Shown in pieces: positions 1 to 7,172 of a stretch of 15,058 nucleotides of DNA (position 1 is the stretch's first letter; each line of letters opens with the position of its first letter). The position numbers were made by a program, and so were the translations under genes. The stretch lies in NCBI GenBank assembly GCA_964346375.1, contig CAYFUL010000034.1:1-15058 (forward strand). The letters are read 5' to 3'. A model generated the notes under the pieces. That model saw only the letters and a list, made by a program, of their open reading frames with translations. It made no database searches and was not told the DNA's origin. This DNA comes from CAYFUL01 sp964346375. GTDB taxonomy: Bacteria > Bacillota > Clostridia > Tissierellales > Peptoniphilaceae.

Positions 1-381
1 TACAGGAAGCTTATGCACTGCAAGTCTTAATGCTTCTCTAGCAACCTCTTCAGATACACCAGCTATCTCAAATAACACACGTCCTGGTTTTACAACTGCT
101 ACCCAGTACTCTGGTGAACCCTTACCAGCACCCATTCTTGTTTCAGCAGGTTTCTTAGTTACAGGCTTGTCTGGGAAAATCTTAATCCAGGTATTTCCAC
201 CTCTACGAATATGTCTTGTCATTGCTCTACGGGCAGCTTCTATTTGGTTTGATGTTATCCAAGCAGGTTCTGTCGCTTGAAGTCCGAACTCTCCATAGGT
301 AAGTGTATTTCCACGAAGGGCTTTACCTTTCATTCTGCCTCTATGAACTCTACGATATTTAACTCTTTTAGGCATTAACAT
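1..381 (-). CDS. rplP: 50S ribosomal protein L16 (3' end outside window)
   Basis: This is a large-subunit protein near the A-site/peptidyl-transferase region. The first 127 codons read without a stop from an ATG at 381. The product starts MLMPKRVKYRRVHRGRMKGK, the typical L16 N-terminus, and later contains the family segments RRGGNTWIKIFPDKPVTKKP and RMGAGKGSPEYWVAVVKPGR. L16 is usually about 137-145 residues, so only the last 10-18 residues are missing beyond position 1. A GGGAGGA Shine-Dalgarno lies 5-7 nt upstream of the ATG at 381, which favours that start over the internal ATG at 375. It follows rpsC by 21 nt in the S10 operon. Confidence 0.97.
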   Translation of the reverse strand, partial: MLMPKRVKYRRVHRGRMKGKALRGNTLTYGEFGLQATEPAWITSNQIEAARRAMTRHIRRGGNTWIKIFPDKPVTKKPAETRMGAGKGSPEYWVAVVKPGRVLFEIAGVSEEVAREALRLAVHKLPV

Positions 382-402
382 ATAATTTCCTCCCTTCTAA
401 CT

Positions 403-1179
403 TTACGCTTGTTCTCTTGGATTGTTTCTTCTTGGTCTTCTGTTCTGAGTATTATCTCTTCTGTTATTTCTCTTTTGATCGTTTCTCTTGTTCTTCTTAT
501 TGTCTTCACGTCTTGCGTTTCTTCTATTTCTCTTTGTCTCTTCGTTAAGTTCTGGAAGAACTTCGCCTTTGTAAAGCCAAACCTTTATTCCAAGTTTTCC
601 GTAAGTTGTGTCTGCTTCGGCAAATCCATAATCTATATCTGCACGAAGTGTTTGTAGAGGGATTGTTCCTTCTGAATATCCTTCTGTTCTTGCCATATCT
701 GCTCCGCCTAAACGACCTGAAACTGCAGTTTTAATTCCCTTTGCTCCAGCTCTCATTGTTCTTTGGATGGCTTGCTTCATAGCACGTCTAAAGGAAACTC
801 TTCTCTCTAGTGACTCTGCAATTTGCTCTGCTACTAATTGTGCATCTAGATCTTGGTTTTTAATTTCCTCTACATTTATTACTACACTCTTGTTAATTTT
901 CTTTTCTAATTCCGCTCTTAGTTCTTCAACGCCTGTACCGCCACGTCCGATTACCATTCCTGGCTTTGCTGTTGATATAGAAACTTTAACTTTGTTTGCT
1001 GCTCTTTCTATTTCAATTTTTGAAATTCCAGCGATGTATAATTTTTTCTTTATATATTTACGGATCTCATTATCTTCTACTAATAGTTCTCCGAAATTTT
1101 TCTTGTCAGCATACCATTTTGAGTCCCAGTCTTTGATTATTCCAACTCTTAGACCATGTGGATTTACTTTTTGACCCAT
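403..1179 (-). CDS. rpsC: 30S ribosomal protein S3 with basic C-terminal tail
   Basis: This is a small-subunit head protein that lines the mRNA entry channel. The product is 258 aa: MGQKVNPHGLRVG at the N-terminus, a type-II KH domain with the GRGG loop at about residues 78-81, then the C-terminal S3 domain ending near GKLGIKVWLYKGEVLP (194-209). S3 is commonly about 205-235 aa; here roughly 50 extra residues (about 209-258) form a low-complexity tail almost entirely of R, K, N, D and Q, ending NNPREQA. The tail is in the same uninterrupted frame and looks like a genuine disordered RNA-binding extension. The gene lies 10 nt after rplV with an AGGAGG-type site. Confidence 0.98.
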   Translation of the reverse strand: MGQKVNPHGLRVGIIKDWDSKWYADKKNFGELLVEDNEIRKYIKKKLYIAGISKIEIERAANKVKVSISTAKPGMVIGRGGTGVEELRAELEKKINKSVVINVEEIKNQDLDAQLVAEQIAESLERRVSFRRAMKQAIQRTMRAGAKGIKTAVSGRLGGADMARTEGYSEGTIPLQTLRADIDYGFAEADTTYGKLGIKVWLYKGEVLPELNEETKRNRRNARREDNKKNKRNDQKRNNRRDNTQNRRPRRNNPREQA

Positions 1180-1189
1180 TGATTACCTC

Positions 1190-1525
1190 CTACTCTATTT
1201 CCGCTACTACTACTCCGATATGGCTTGATCTCTTTAGTATTGGATATGCCATACCCTTTGCCTTAGGGCGAAATCTCTTCATAGTAGGTCCATCATTTGC
1301 GTACGCTTGCTTTACAACTAAGTTATCTCTATCTAGGTTTAAGTTGTTTTCTGCGTTTGCTACTGCGCTCTTTAGCACTTTTTCTAATTCCTTTGCACCT
1401 CTTTTAGGTGTGAATTTTAAAATGGCAAGGGCTTCATCTACTTGCTTTCCGCGAATTTCCGCACAAATATAATTCACTTTAAGAGGTGATATTCTAACGT
1501 ATTTAGCAATTGCTTTTGCTTCCAT
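1190..1525 (-). CDS. rplV: 50S ribosomal protein L22
   Basis: L22 is a large-subunit protein whose beta-hairpin lines the nascent-peptide exit tunnel. The product is 111 aa from the ATG at 1525 (MEAKAIAKYVRISPLKV), or 112 aa from the ATG directly before it at 1528. The C-terminal hairpin segment DGPTMKRFRPKAKGMAYPI is the family signature, and the length is normal. The AGGAGGT site at 1531-1537 leaves only 2 nt before the ATG at 1528 but 5 nt before the one at 1525, so I chose the second. That site overlaps the rpsS stop codon, so the two genes are tightly coupled. Confidence 0.97.
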   Translation of the reverse strand: MEAKAIAKYVRISPLKVNYICAEIRGKQVDEALAILKFTPKRGAKELEKVLKSAVANAENNLNLDRDNLVVKQAYANDGPTMKRFRPKAKGMAYPILKRSSHIGVVVAEIE

Positions 1526-1530
1526 CATAT

Positions 1531-1537
1531 ACCTCCT
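1531..1537 (-). promoter_or_regulatory. Ribosome binding site of rplV (decides start)
   Basis: AGGAGGT on the minus strand. Its spacing favours the second of two consecutive ATG codons (1525, not 1528). It overlaps the end of rpsS. Confidence 0.7.
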
Positions 1538-1820
1538 ATCTCACTGAAGAGCGCTTTTCGCTCTTACCTGCATGTCCCTTAAATGTTCTTGTTGGAACAA
1601 ACTCTCCTAATTTATGTCCTACCATATCTTCTGTTATATATATTGGAACGTGTTTTCTTCCATCATGAACTGCTATAGTATGACTTACCATTTCAGGGAA
1701 GATTGTACTACGGCGTGACCATGTCTTAATTACTTTCTTTTCGTTACTTTCATTTAATGCGTCAACCTTTTTAAGAAGGTGTTCATCTGCGAAAGGTCCT
1801 TTTTTAAGTGATCTACTCAT
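1536..1820 (-). CDS. rpsS: 30S ribosomal protein S19
   Basis: S19 is a small-subunit head protein that pairs with S13 near the A-site finger. The product is 94 aa, the usual length. It starts MSRSLKKGPFADEHLLKKV and contains the strongly conserved segments WSRRSTIFPEMVSHTIAVHDG and VGHKLGEFVPTRTFKGH. The ATG at 1820 has a GGGAGGA site upstream. It lies 11 nt after rplB and 10 nt before rplV within the S10 operon. Confidence 0.98.
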   Translation of the reverse strand: MSRSLKKGPFADEHLLKKVDALNESNEKKVIKTWSRRSTIFPEMVSHTIAVHDGRKHVPIYITEDMVGHKLGEFVPTRTFKGHAGKSEKRSSVR

Positions 1821-1831
1821 TTTTTCCTCCC

Positions 1832-2662
1832 TTACTTAGTCCTTCTTCTTACAATAAATTTATCTGACTTCTTATTCTTTTGACGAGTTTTAAGTCCATG
1901 ACTTGGTTTACCCCAAGGTGTCATTGGTGAAGGTCTACCTATTGGTGCTCTACCTTCCCCACCACCATGAGGGTGATCTACTGGGTTCATTGCAGATCCT
2001 CTTACATGAGGTCTTTTACCTAGGTATCTTGCTCTACCTGCTTTTCCTAGTACGATTAACTCGTGGGATACATTTCCTACTTGTCCTACTGTTGCCTTTG
2101 AATTTATACTTACTAGTCTAAATTCTCCTGAAGGTAGTCTTAACTGTGCATACTTTCCTTCTTTTGCCATTAGCTGTGCACTTGTTCCTGCACTTCTTAC
2201 TAATTGTCCTCCCTTTCCAGGAGTTAATTCAACGTTGTGAACTACTGTACCTACTGGAATTGCTCTTAATGGTAGTGCGTTTCCAATTTTAATATCTGCT
2301 TCTTCTCCAGACTCTATTACATCTCCTACATTTAATCCTCTTGGAGCGATGATGTATCTCTTTTCTCCATCGTAGTAGTTTAGAAGTGCAATATAGCTTG
2401 TTCTATATGGATCGTATTCAATTGAAGCAACTTTTGCTGGTACTCCATCTTTATTTCTCTTGAAATCTATTATTCTATATTTTCTCTTAACTCCGCCGCC
2501 TCTATGTCTAGCTGTAATTCTACCATGAGCATTACGTCCAGCATTTTTATTTATTGTGATAGTTAAGTTCTTTTCAGGTTTCGTCTTGGTGATTTCCTCA
2601 AAAGTAGCAACTGTCATCTGTCTACGGCCAGGTGTGGTTGGTTTATATCCTTTTACTGCCAA
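1832..2662 (-). CDS. rplB: 50S ribosomal protein L2
   Basis: L2 is one of the most conserved large-subunit proteins, needed for subunit association and peptidyl-transferase function. The product is 276 aa, the standard length. It starts MAVKGYKPTTPGRRQMTV and carries the conserved ARHRGGGVKRKYRIIDF (about residues 52-68) and the C-terminal MNPVDHPHGGGEGRAPIGR segment with the functionally important histidine. A run of G immediately upstream of the ATG forms the ribosome site. Neighbours are rplW 12 nt upstream and rpsS 11 nt downstream. Confidence 0.99.
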   Translation of the reverse strand: MAVKGYKPTTPGRRQMTVATFEEITKTKPEKNLTITINKNAGRNAHGRITARHRGGGVKRKYRIIDFKRNKDGVPAKVASIEYDPYRTSYIALLNYYDGEKRYIIAPRGLNVGDVIESGEEADIKIGNALPLRAIPVGTVVHNVELTPGKGGQLVRSAGTSAQLMAKEGKYAQLRLPSGEFRLVSINSKATVGQVGNVSHELIVLGKAGRARYLGKRPHVRGSAMNPVDHPHGGGEGRAPIGRPSPMTPWGKPSHGLKTRQKNKKSDKFIVRRRTK

Positions 2663-2674
2663 TCTAATCCCCCC

Positions 2675-2965
2675 TTATTCAATACCTTCAAAGAATTCAA
2701 TTGGCTTTGAATCTGATGTAAGTTTTACAATGGCTTTTTTCCAGCTTGGTCTTCTACCTTGATGAACGCCTTGACGTTTTAACTTTCCACGCATATTCAT
2801 AGTAGTAATCTTTTCAACCTTAACGCCGAAAATTTCTTCTACTGCTTTTTTTATTTCAATCTTGTTTGAATTCTTATCTACTGCAAAGGTGTATTTTCCG
2901 TTTTCCATTTCCATCATACTTTTTTCAGTAATAATTGGTTTTCTAATAATATCGAATTTGTTCAT
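2675..2965 (-). CDS. rplW: 50S ribosomal protein L23
   Basis: L23 sits at the exit-tunnel rim and docks trigger factor and SRP. The product is 96 aa, normal for the family, with FDIIRKPIITEKSMMEMENG near the N-terminus and MRGKLKRQGVHQGRRPSWKK in the C-terminal half. The ATG at 2965 overlaps the rplD stop as TAATG, so the two are translationally coupled. The nearest AGGAGG lies about 10 nt upstream, a slightly long spacing. Confidence 0.98.
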   Translation of the reverse strand: MNKFDIIRKPIITEKSMMEMENGKYTFAVDKNSNKIEIKKAVEEIFGVKVEKITTMNMRGKLKRQGVHQGRRPSWKKAIVKLTSDSKPIEFFEGIE

Positions 2966-3585
2966 TAGATGTACACCTCCTGAACCTTGTCTAAAGCTTC
3001 TTTAGAAATAACTAATGAGTTATATTTTAGTATGTCGTAAACGTTAATTGTTCCAACTGTTGCAGTTGCAACTCCCTTAATATTTCTAGCTGCTCTTACT
3101 AAATCACTGTCTCCATTGTGTACAATAAGAGTTTTCTTATCTGCCTTAATATTGTTTAGGAATTTTACAACATTTTTAGTCTTTACTTCGTCTAATTTAA
3201 TTTCGTCAACAAGAATTAATTCATTCTCTTTAACCTTTGAAGTAAGTACACTCTTCATAGCAAGTCTTCTTACTTTCTTAGGAGTAGTGTATGAATAATC
3301 CCTTGGCTTTGGTGCAAATACAACTCCTCCGCCTCTCCATTGTGGAGATCTGATACTTCCTTGACGGGCACGACCAGTTCCCTTTTGTCTCCAAGGCTTT
3401 CTTCCGCCTCCTCTTACTTCTGCACGAGTTAGAGCACTTTTAGTTCCCTGTCTTTTATTTGCTAGTATATTCTTTACTACAAGATATACTGTGTGTTCAT
3501 TAATCTCTATATCGAAAATTTCGTCTTTTAGTTCTACATCGCCAACTGGAGTTCCCTCCATATTAAGCATTTGAATCTTAGGCAT
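2965..3585 (-). CDS. rplD: 50S ribosomal protein L4
   Basis: L4 is a large-subunit protein whose extended loop reaches the exit tunnel; in E. coli it also represses its own S10 operon. The product is 206 aa from the ATG at 3585 (MPKIQMLNMEGTPVG). The conserved loop GGGRKPWRQKGTGRARQGS and RSPQWRGGGVVFAPKPRDYSY are present. A longer reading from the ATG at 3603 (adding MEGGYD) is possible but unlikely, because the AAGGAGGG site lies inside those extra codons, 6 nt from the ATG at 3585. The stop overlaps the rplW start. Confidence 0.98.
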   Translation of the reverse strand: MPKIQMLNMEGTPVGDVELKDEIFDIEINEHTVYLVVKNILANKRQGTKSALTRAEVRGGGRKPWRQKGTGRARQGSIRSPQWRGGGVVFAPKPRDYSYTTPKKVRRLAMKSVLTSKVKENELILVDEIKLDEVKTKNVVKFLNNIKADKKTLIVHNGDSDLVRAARNIKGVATATVGTINVYDILKYNSLVISKEALDKVQEVYI

Positions 3586-3591
3586 ATCATA

Positions 3592-3598
3592 CCCTCCT
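3592..3598 (-). promoter_or_regulatory. Ribosome binding site of rplD (decides start)
   Basis: AGGAGGG followed by 6 nt and the ATG at 3585. It shows that the in-frame ATG at 3603, which overlaps the rplC stop, is not the main start. Confidence 0.75.
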
Positions 3599-3602
3599 TC
3601 CA

Positions 3603-4229
3603 TTAATTATTTTTAACAGTCTCTTTAATTATTACAAGGCCCTTCTTAGGTCCTGGTACTGCTCCTTTAATAAGGATAAGATTTTTATCTTCATAAACCT
3701 TTACGATTTCAAGGTTTTGGATAGTAACTCTTTCGTTACCCATCTTACCAGCCATTCTGTGACCTTTAAATACTCTACCTGGATAAGTAGCAGCTCCCAT
3801 ACCACCTGGCATTCTGTGGAACTTAGAACCGTGAGTTTCTCTACCTCGACCAAATCCATGACGTCTTATAACACCTTGAGTACCTTTACCTTTACTTGTT
3901 CCAGTTACATCAACGTGGTCTCCCTCAGCAAAGATAGAAACTTTAATTTCGTCTCCTACATTAAATTCTTCGCCTTCAGTTCTAAACTCTCTTAAATATC
4001 TCTTGTAACTAACTTCTGCCTTGTCAAAATGTCCCTTTAGTGGTTTATTTACATTCTTTTCTTTAATTTTTCCCGATGAAATCTGGATGGCATTGTATCC
4101 GTCAGTATCTACATTTTTAACCTGAACTACTACATTTGGTTCAGCTTCAATAACAGTAACTGGAGTAACTGTACCTGCTTCGTCAAATACTTGAGTCATG
4201 CCAATCTTTTTACCGATTATTCCCTTCAT
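3603..4229 (-). CDS. rplC: 50S ribosomal protein L3
   Basis: L3 is an early-assembly large-subunit protein whose loop approaches the peptidyl-transferase centre. The product is 208 aa, the usual length. It starts MKGIIGKKIGMTQVFDEAG and has the conserved central segment HGFGRGRETHGSKFHRMPG followed by ATYPGRVFKGHRMAGKMGN. The position equivalent to the glutamine methylated in E. coli L3 lies in the MGAATYPG stretch and is not Gln here, as is usual in Gram-positives. An AGGAGGT site precedes the ATG. It is separated from rpsJ by 50 nt containing a small hairpin. Confidence 0.98.
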   Translation of the reverse strand: MKGIIGKKIGMTQVFDEAGTVTPVTVIEAEPNVVVQVKNVDTDGYNAIQISSGKIKEKNVNKPLKGHFDKAEVSYKRYLREFRTEGEEFNVGDEIKVSIFAEGDHVDVTGTSKGKGTQGVIRRHGFGRGRETHGSKFHRMPGGMGAATYPGRVFKGHRMAGKMGNERVTIQNLEIVKVYEDKNLILIKGAVPGPKKGLVIIKETVKNN

Positions 4230-4254
4230 CTTTTACACCTCCTATAATATAGCG

Positions 4255-4269
4255 GATTGCTTAGCAATC
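4255..4269 (-). other. Small hairpin between rpsJ and rplC
   Basis: A perfect 6-bp inverted repeat (GATTGC / GCAATC) with a 3-nt loop lies in the 50-nt gap between rpsJ and rplC, the longest intergenic gap inside the operon here. It has no T-tract, so it is not a terminator. It could be an mRNA processing or stability element; no function is shown. Confidence 0.35.
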
Positions 4270-4279
4270 ATATACGCAA

Positions 4280-4597
4280 TTAAAGCTTAATCTCTATATC
4301 TACACCTGCTGGTAGATTTAACTTCATAAGTGCATCTACAGTCTTTTGTGTAGGATTAATAATATCTACTAATCTCTTGTGAGTTCTTTGCTCAAATTGC
4401 TCTCTAGAATCCTTGTACTTATGAACTGCTCTTAAAATTGTAATTACTTCCTTTTCTGTTGGAAGAGGTACTGGTCCAGAAACTACTGCTCCAGTTGACT
4501 TTGCAGCCTCTACAATTCTTGATGCTGAGTTATCTAGTAACTCGTGATCATAAGCCTTTAGTCTAATTCTAATTTTTTGTTTACCGTTTTTAGCCAT
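4280..4597 (-). CDS. rpsJ: 30S ribosomal protein S10 (NusE)
   Basis: S10 is a small-subunit head protein that also joins NusB/NusG antitermination complexes as NusE. The product is 105 aa, starting MAKNGKQKIRIRLKAYDHELL, with VSGPVPLPTEKEVITILRAVHKYKDSREQFE and the C-terminal NLPAGVDIEIKL, all typical of the family. It is the first gene of the operon. A GGAGGG site lies 8 nt before the ATG, and a leader of about 208 nt separates it from the promoter at 4812-4840. There is no tuf or fusA directly upstream; the neighbour is a cell-wall gene. Confidence 0.98.
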   Translation of the reverse strand: MAKNGKQKIRIRLKAYDHELLDNSASRIVEAAKSTGAVVSGPVPLPTEKEVITILRAVHKYKDSREQFEQRTHKRLVDIINPTQKTVDALMKLNLPAGVDIEIKL

Positions 4598-4805
4598 TAA
4601 AAATTCCCTCCTAATCGCATAATAGCTACACTCTTAAGCAGGGATCCAATATACACGCACCCGCGTGTATCGTAATTACTATAATAAAAAAATTGGAAAT
4701 CCCACGCTAAATTTAAAATCTAACTTCTCAGCAATAATTCCCCTCTACGCCTCCAATTAACATAGAAGCAACCTATTGCCTCAACGCATACGCCCAAACT
4801 GACGC
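4598..4805 (-). promoter_or_regulatory. S10 operon leader (5' UTR) with two hairpins
   Basis: About 208 nt lie between the predicted transcription start and the rpsJ ATG, long for a plain ribosome-binding leader. In transcript order it contains a 7-bp hairpin (GAGGCAA / TTGCTTC, loop of 4, positions 4782-4765) and then an 8-bp perfect hairpin (ATACACGC / GCGTGTAT, loop GGGT, positions 4670-4651). Neither is followed by a T-tract, so they are not terminators. A short T-run at about 4681-4690 has no stem before it that I can find. In some bacteria the S10 leader binds L4 for feedback control; whether this one does is unknown. No long coding frame is supported. Confidence 0.55.
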
Positions 4806-4811
4806 TTAAAT

Positions 4812-4840
4812 AGTATATAACAGGAGAAGTATAATTGCAA
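4812..4840 (-). promoter_or_regulatory. S10 operon promoter
   Basis: The minus strand reads TTGCAA, a 17-nt spacer, then TATACT: a near-consensus sigma-A promoter. An A/T-rich stretch lies immediately upstream (4841-4870) and could act as an UP element. The predicted start is near 4805. Confidence 0.72.
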
Positions 4841-4902
4841 GGAAAATTTATAAATTTTTTACACTTTTTTACAGAAATTTTATCTTCCCATGAAATACTA
4901 TA

Positions 4903-4937
4903 CAAAATAAAAAAGGCATAGGTTTTTCCTAGCCTTT
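4903..4937 (-). terminator. Rho-independent terminator after the femX-like gene
   Basis: On the minus strand the stem AAAGGC-TAGG pairs with CCTA-GCCTTT (one bulged base, loop of five A), and T-rich sequence follows. The stem begins within the stop codon of the femX-like gene. It separates the cell-wall unit from the S10 promoter. Confidence 0.85.
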
Positions 4938-5949
4938 ATTTATTATATTCACTATACGCTTCACTATCAAGAACTAAATCCAACTCTCCAATCCATTCAC
5001 TATGACCGTCCTTATTACAAAAGCCCCTTTTAAATTTATATAGACCGTCTGAATCGTCAAGGCTAAATACCCCTCCAAAGTCATACATATCCATTTTCAT
5101 TTCTATTGCCCATTTTATCATCTCCCACTGCATACTAAAGTTAGGCATTCTATTTCTCTCATTATTACTACTTGCCCCATACATATAAAATAATTTCTTG
5201 CCGTAGGGAATTGCAAGGGCAGATGAAAGAACTTCTCCATTGTAACTTGACTCATATACCCTTGAATCAGGAAAGGCTTCAAAAAGTCTATTAAAGTAGG
5301 ATTTTGGCCTATGGGTTATTCCCTGTCTAGTTGCCATAATTTCTGTTAGGTCGTAAAATCTATCGATTGCACAATTTAATTCATCCTCCCCGTCTTTTTC
5401 AAGGGAAATGTAATCCGTAGTAATTCCCTTTCTGCCAGAGAGTCTAATATTGTACCTAGTTTTAGAATGGAAGGAATTAAAAACCTCCTCCTCATCTAAA
5501 CCATTAAGGTAGAGTACCATATTGTACCTTGGCTGAACGAAGGAATGGATATTTGTTTCCCTTCCTCTAAATGTATATCCAAGGCTTCTATATTTTTCTA
5601 TTAACTCCTGGTCGTAGGGAACTTCCGGATCAAGTCTTAATAAAAACGAATCGTACTTATTAATTACAGCTTCTGCTTCCTTTAGTAATCGTACAACTAA
5701 ATCCACATCGTAAAAATCACAAACTGGACCTCTATTTGCGTAGAGAAGTCTTTTGCCAAGAGCTCCATCAACTGAAAGAATAGTAAGGGCTGCAATAATC
5801 TCTCCATCTTCCTCAAGGTAAACTCCGTCTGTCGCCCAATTATTTTTTACATGACCCCAGTTTAAATCCTGGGTACATCTGCCATATGGCGAATTTCTAA
5901 CAAATTCATTATATCTTCTTCTATCATCATCACTATTAACAAGCGGCAT
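4936..5949 (-). CDS. FemX/FemAB-family peptidoglycan aminoacyltransferase
   Basis: FemAB-family enzymes transfer an amino acid from aminoacyl-tRNA to the stem peptide of lipid II or its precursor, building the peptidoglycan cross-bridge in the cytoplasm. The product is 337 aa from the ATG at 5949, matching short FemX-type enzymes that lack the coiled-coil arm of FemA/FemB. Visible family features are KTRYNIRLSGRKG at about residues 163-175, a substrate-site segment SSALAIPYGKKLFYMYGASSN (about 242-262, shown here in name only), and the typical C-terminal YDFGGVF...GLYKFKRGF...WIGELDLVLD (about 289-328). A 12-residue longer reading exists from 5985, but GAGGAG sits 7 nt before 5949. The start follows the ATP-grasp stop by 1 nt, so the two are cotranslated. 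Which amino acid it adds cannot be read from sequence. Confidence 0.85.
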   Translation of the reverse strand: MPLVNSDDDRRRYNEFVRNSPYGRCTQDLNWGHVKNNWATDGVYLEEDGEIIAALTILSVDGALGKRLLYANRGPVCDFYDVDLVVRLLKEAEAVINKYDSFLLRLDPEVPYDQELIEKYRSLGYTFRGRETNIHSFVQPRYNMVLYLNGLDEEEVFNSFHSKTRYNIRLSGRKGITTDYISLEKDGEDELNCAIDRFYDLTEIMATRQGITHRPKSYFNRLFEAFPDSRVYESSYNGEVLSSALAIPYGKKLFYMYGASSNNERNRMPNFSMQWEMIKWAIEMKMDMYDFGGVFSLDDSDGLYKFKRGFCNKDGHSEWIGELDLVLDSEAYSEYNK

Positions 5950-5950
5950 A

Positions 5951-7153
5951 TTATTTCTCCTCAAAAAAATTTCTAAAGCGTTCATCGTAGGAGTCGTAGT
6001 ATTTTTTTATCGCCCTATCTCTAAAAAAGTTTCTATCTTCACTGTAATTTAAAGTAGTGCCATAATTTGACTCCTCAATTAATTTACTACATCTATTTTT
6101 TAAATCCTCATTGCCAATATATTTAAGTATGGTAGTTGGTTTTGCCCCAAGCCATAAAAATTCCCTATTGGAATAGATGGTATCAAATTCAATTCCAGCA
6201 GCATCATTATATACAGCTTCAGCAAGATTTGCACCAGAAAGAGCAGAATAAAAAGAACTTCTCCCCTGCCTTAAATTAATTTCAAATACCTTGTAAATAC
6301 CATCTCTAGAATCGTACTTCATATCGAAATTTGCAAAGCCAGTGTAATTTAAATCCTCTAAGAACTTTTTAAAAACGTGAAATACATCTTCTCCATTGGC
6401 GTTAATAATACCAAGATAGTTTCCGATTAATTCGGGAGTAGGGTCCTCCATAATAACATGGCCAAAAGCCATTAGCTTTACCTTTGATTCACTACTAACA
6501 TAGGCATTTAAAACGTACATATGGGAATCGTCTCCAGGAATAAATTCCTGAAGAACCATCTCCTTTGAGTAGGTAGTATTTTCGTAAATAGTCTTTAGGG
6601 TGTTTTTAAACTCCTCCTCGTCCTTTAATATGTATGCCTTTTTCTTCCCTTCAAAGGATAGAGGAAAATAGTCTACACTAGAGGAAGGCTTTAAAACAGA
6701 AGGATACCCAAAGGGATTTACTGCATCCTTATAATTTTCCTTCTCTATAATTACAGTTTTAGGAATGGGCAGTCCAAATTTACTAGCCGTATCGTAAAAA
6801 TTCCTCTTATTTACAAGTTCCAAATTACTTTCCCTGGGAAATGGCATAAAAAAATACTGGGACAATTTTTCCCTATACTTAATAGCCATTTCGGCATAGT
6901 TATCAGAAGCCGCAATTAAAATTAATCTATAGTATCTATTTAAAAGAACCTTCGCCTCATCTACAAGGGCATTTGGAAAAATATCGTCACTTAGTAAATT
7001 ATCAATAACCTTAATATCGCAAATACTAGAGTGGCCCGTCATCCAAAGCTTACCTTGGCCAAGTAATCTACTCTTTATTCCAAAAGCCATATGAAACATT
7101 CTCGCCATACCATAGGCGTTTACATCAGTTCCTAAAATTACAGGTAGTATCAA
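5951..7153 (-). CDS. ATP-grasp ligase, D-aspartate-ligase-like
   Basis: ATP-grasp ligases of this kind activate a carboxylate by phosphorylation and join it to an amine. The closest known role I recognise is the D-aspartate ligase that loads the side chain of peptidoglycan precursors. The product is 400 aa from TTG at 7153. It has an N-terminal pre-grasp domain (ILPVILGTDVNAYGMARMF), the ATP-binding lysine in PSVLKPSSS (about 151-159), the hinge LQEFIPGDD (about 201-209), and the metal-binding segment FDMKYD...FEINLRQGRSS (about 276-300). An alternative GTG start at 7162 would lie inside the Shine-Dalgarno GAGGTGA, so TTG is preferred. Pairing with a FemX gene supports cross-bridge synthesis. 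The true substrate (D-Asp, D-Glu or other) is inference. Confidence 0.75.
   Translation of the reverse strand: MILPVILGTDVNAYGMARMFHMAFGIKSRLLGQGKLWMTGHSSICDIKVIDNLLSDDIFPNALVDEAKVLLNRYYRLILIAASDNYAEMAIKYREKLSQYFFMPFPRESNLELVNKRNFYDTASKFGLPIPKTVIIEKENYKDAVNPFGYPSVLKPSSSVDYFPLSFEGKKKAYILKDEEEFKNTLKTIYENTTYSKEMVLQEFIPGDDSHMYVLNAYVSSESKVKLMAFGHVIMEDPTPELIGNYLGIINANGEDVFHVFKKFLEDLNYTGFANFDMKYDSRDGIYKVFEINLRQGRSSFYSALSGANLAEAVYNDAAGIEFDTIYSNREFLWLGAKPTTILKYIGNEDLKNRCSKLIEESNYGTTLNYSEDRNFFRDRAIKKYYDSYDERFRNFFEEK
5957..5962 (-). promoter_or_regulatory. Ribosome binding site of the femX-like gene (decides start)
   Basis: GAGGAG, 7 nt upstream of the ATG at 5949 and inside the end of the ATP-grasp gene. 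It rules against the upstream in-frame start at 5985. Confidence 0.7.
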
Positions 7154-7158
7154 AATTC

Positions 7159-7165
7159 TCACCTC
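7159..7165 (-). promoter_or_regulatory. Ribosome binding site of the ATP-grasp gene (decides start)
   Basis: GAGGTGA is complementary to the 16S rRNA tail and lies 5 nt before the TTG at 7153. The competing GTG at 7162 is part of this site. Confidence 0.6.
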
Positions 7166-7172
7166 GTACTTG

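Noticed and set aside
767..1174. 135-codon ORF antisense to rpsC
   Set aside because: A shadow frame of a certain ribosomal protein gene, no ribosome site.
4681..4690. Attenuator terminator in the S10 leader
   Set aside because: The T-run has no stable GC stem before it; I found no complement of the preceding bases nearby.
4731..4763. Short upstream ORF in the S10 leader (MLIGGVEGNYC)
   Set aside because: Only 11 codons, a weak ribosome site and no run of regulatory codons; I first misread it as longer by dropping a G.
4720..4905. 61-codon ORF (minus) upstream of rpsJ
   Set aside because: It spans the S10 promoter and the UP-like A/T stretch, has no ribosome site and no recognisable protein features.
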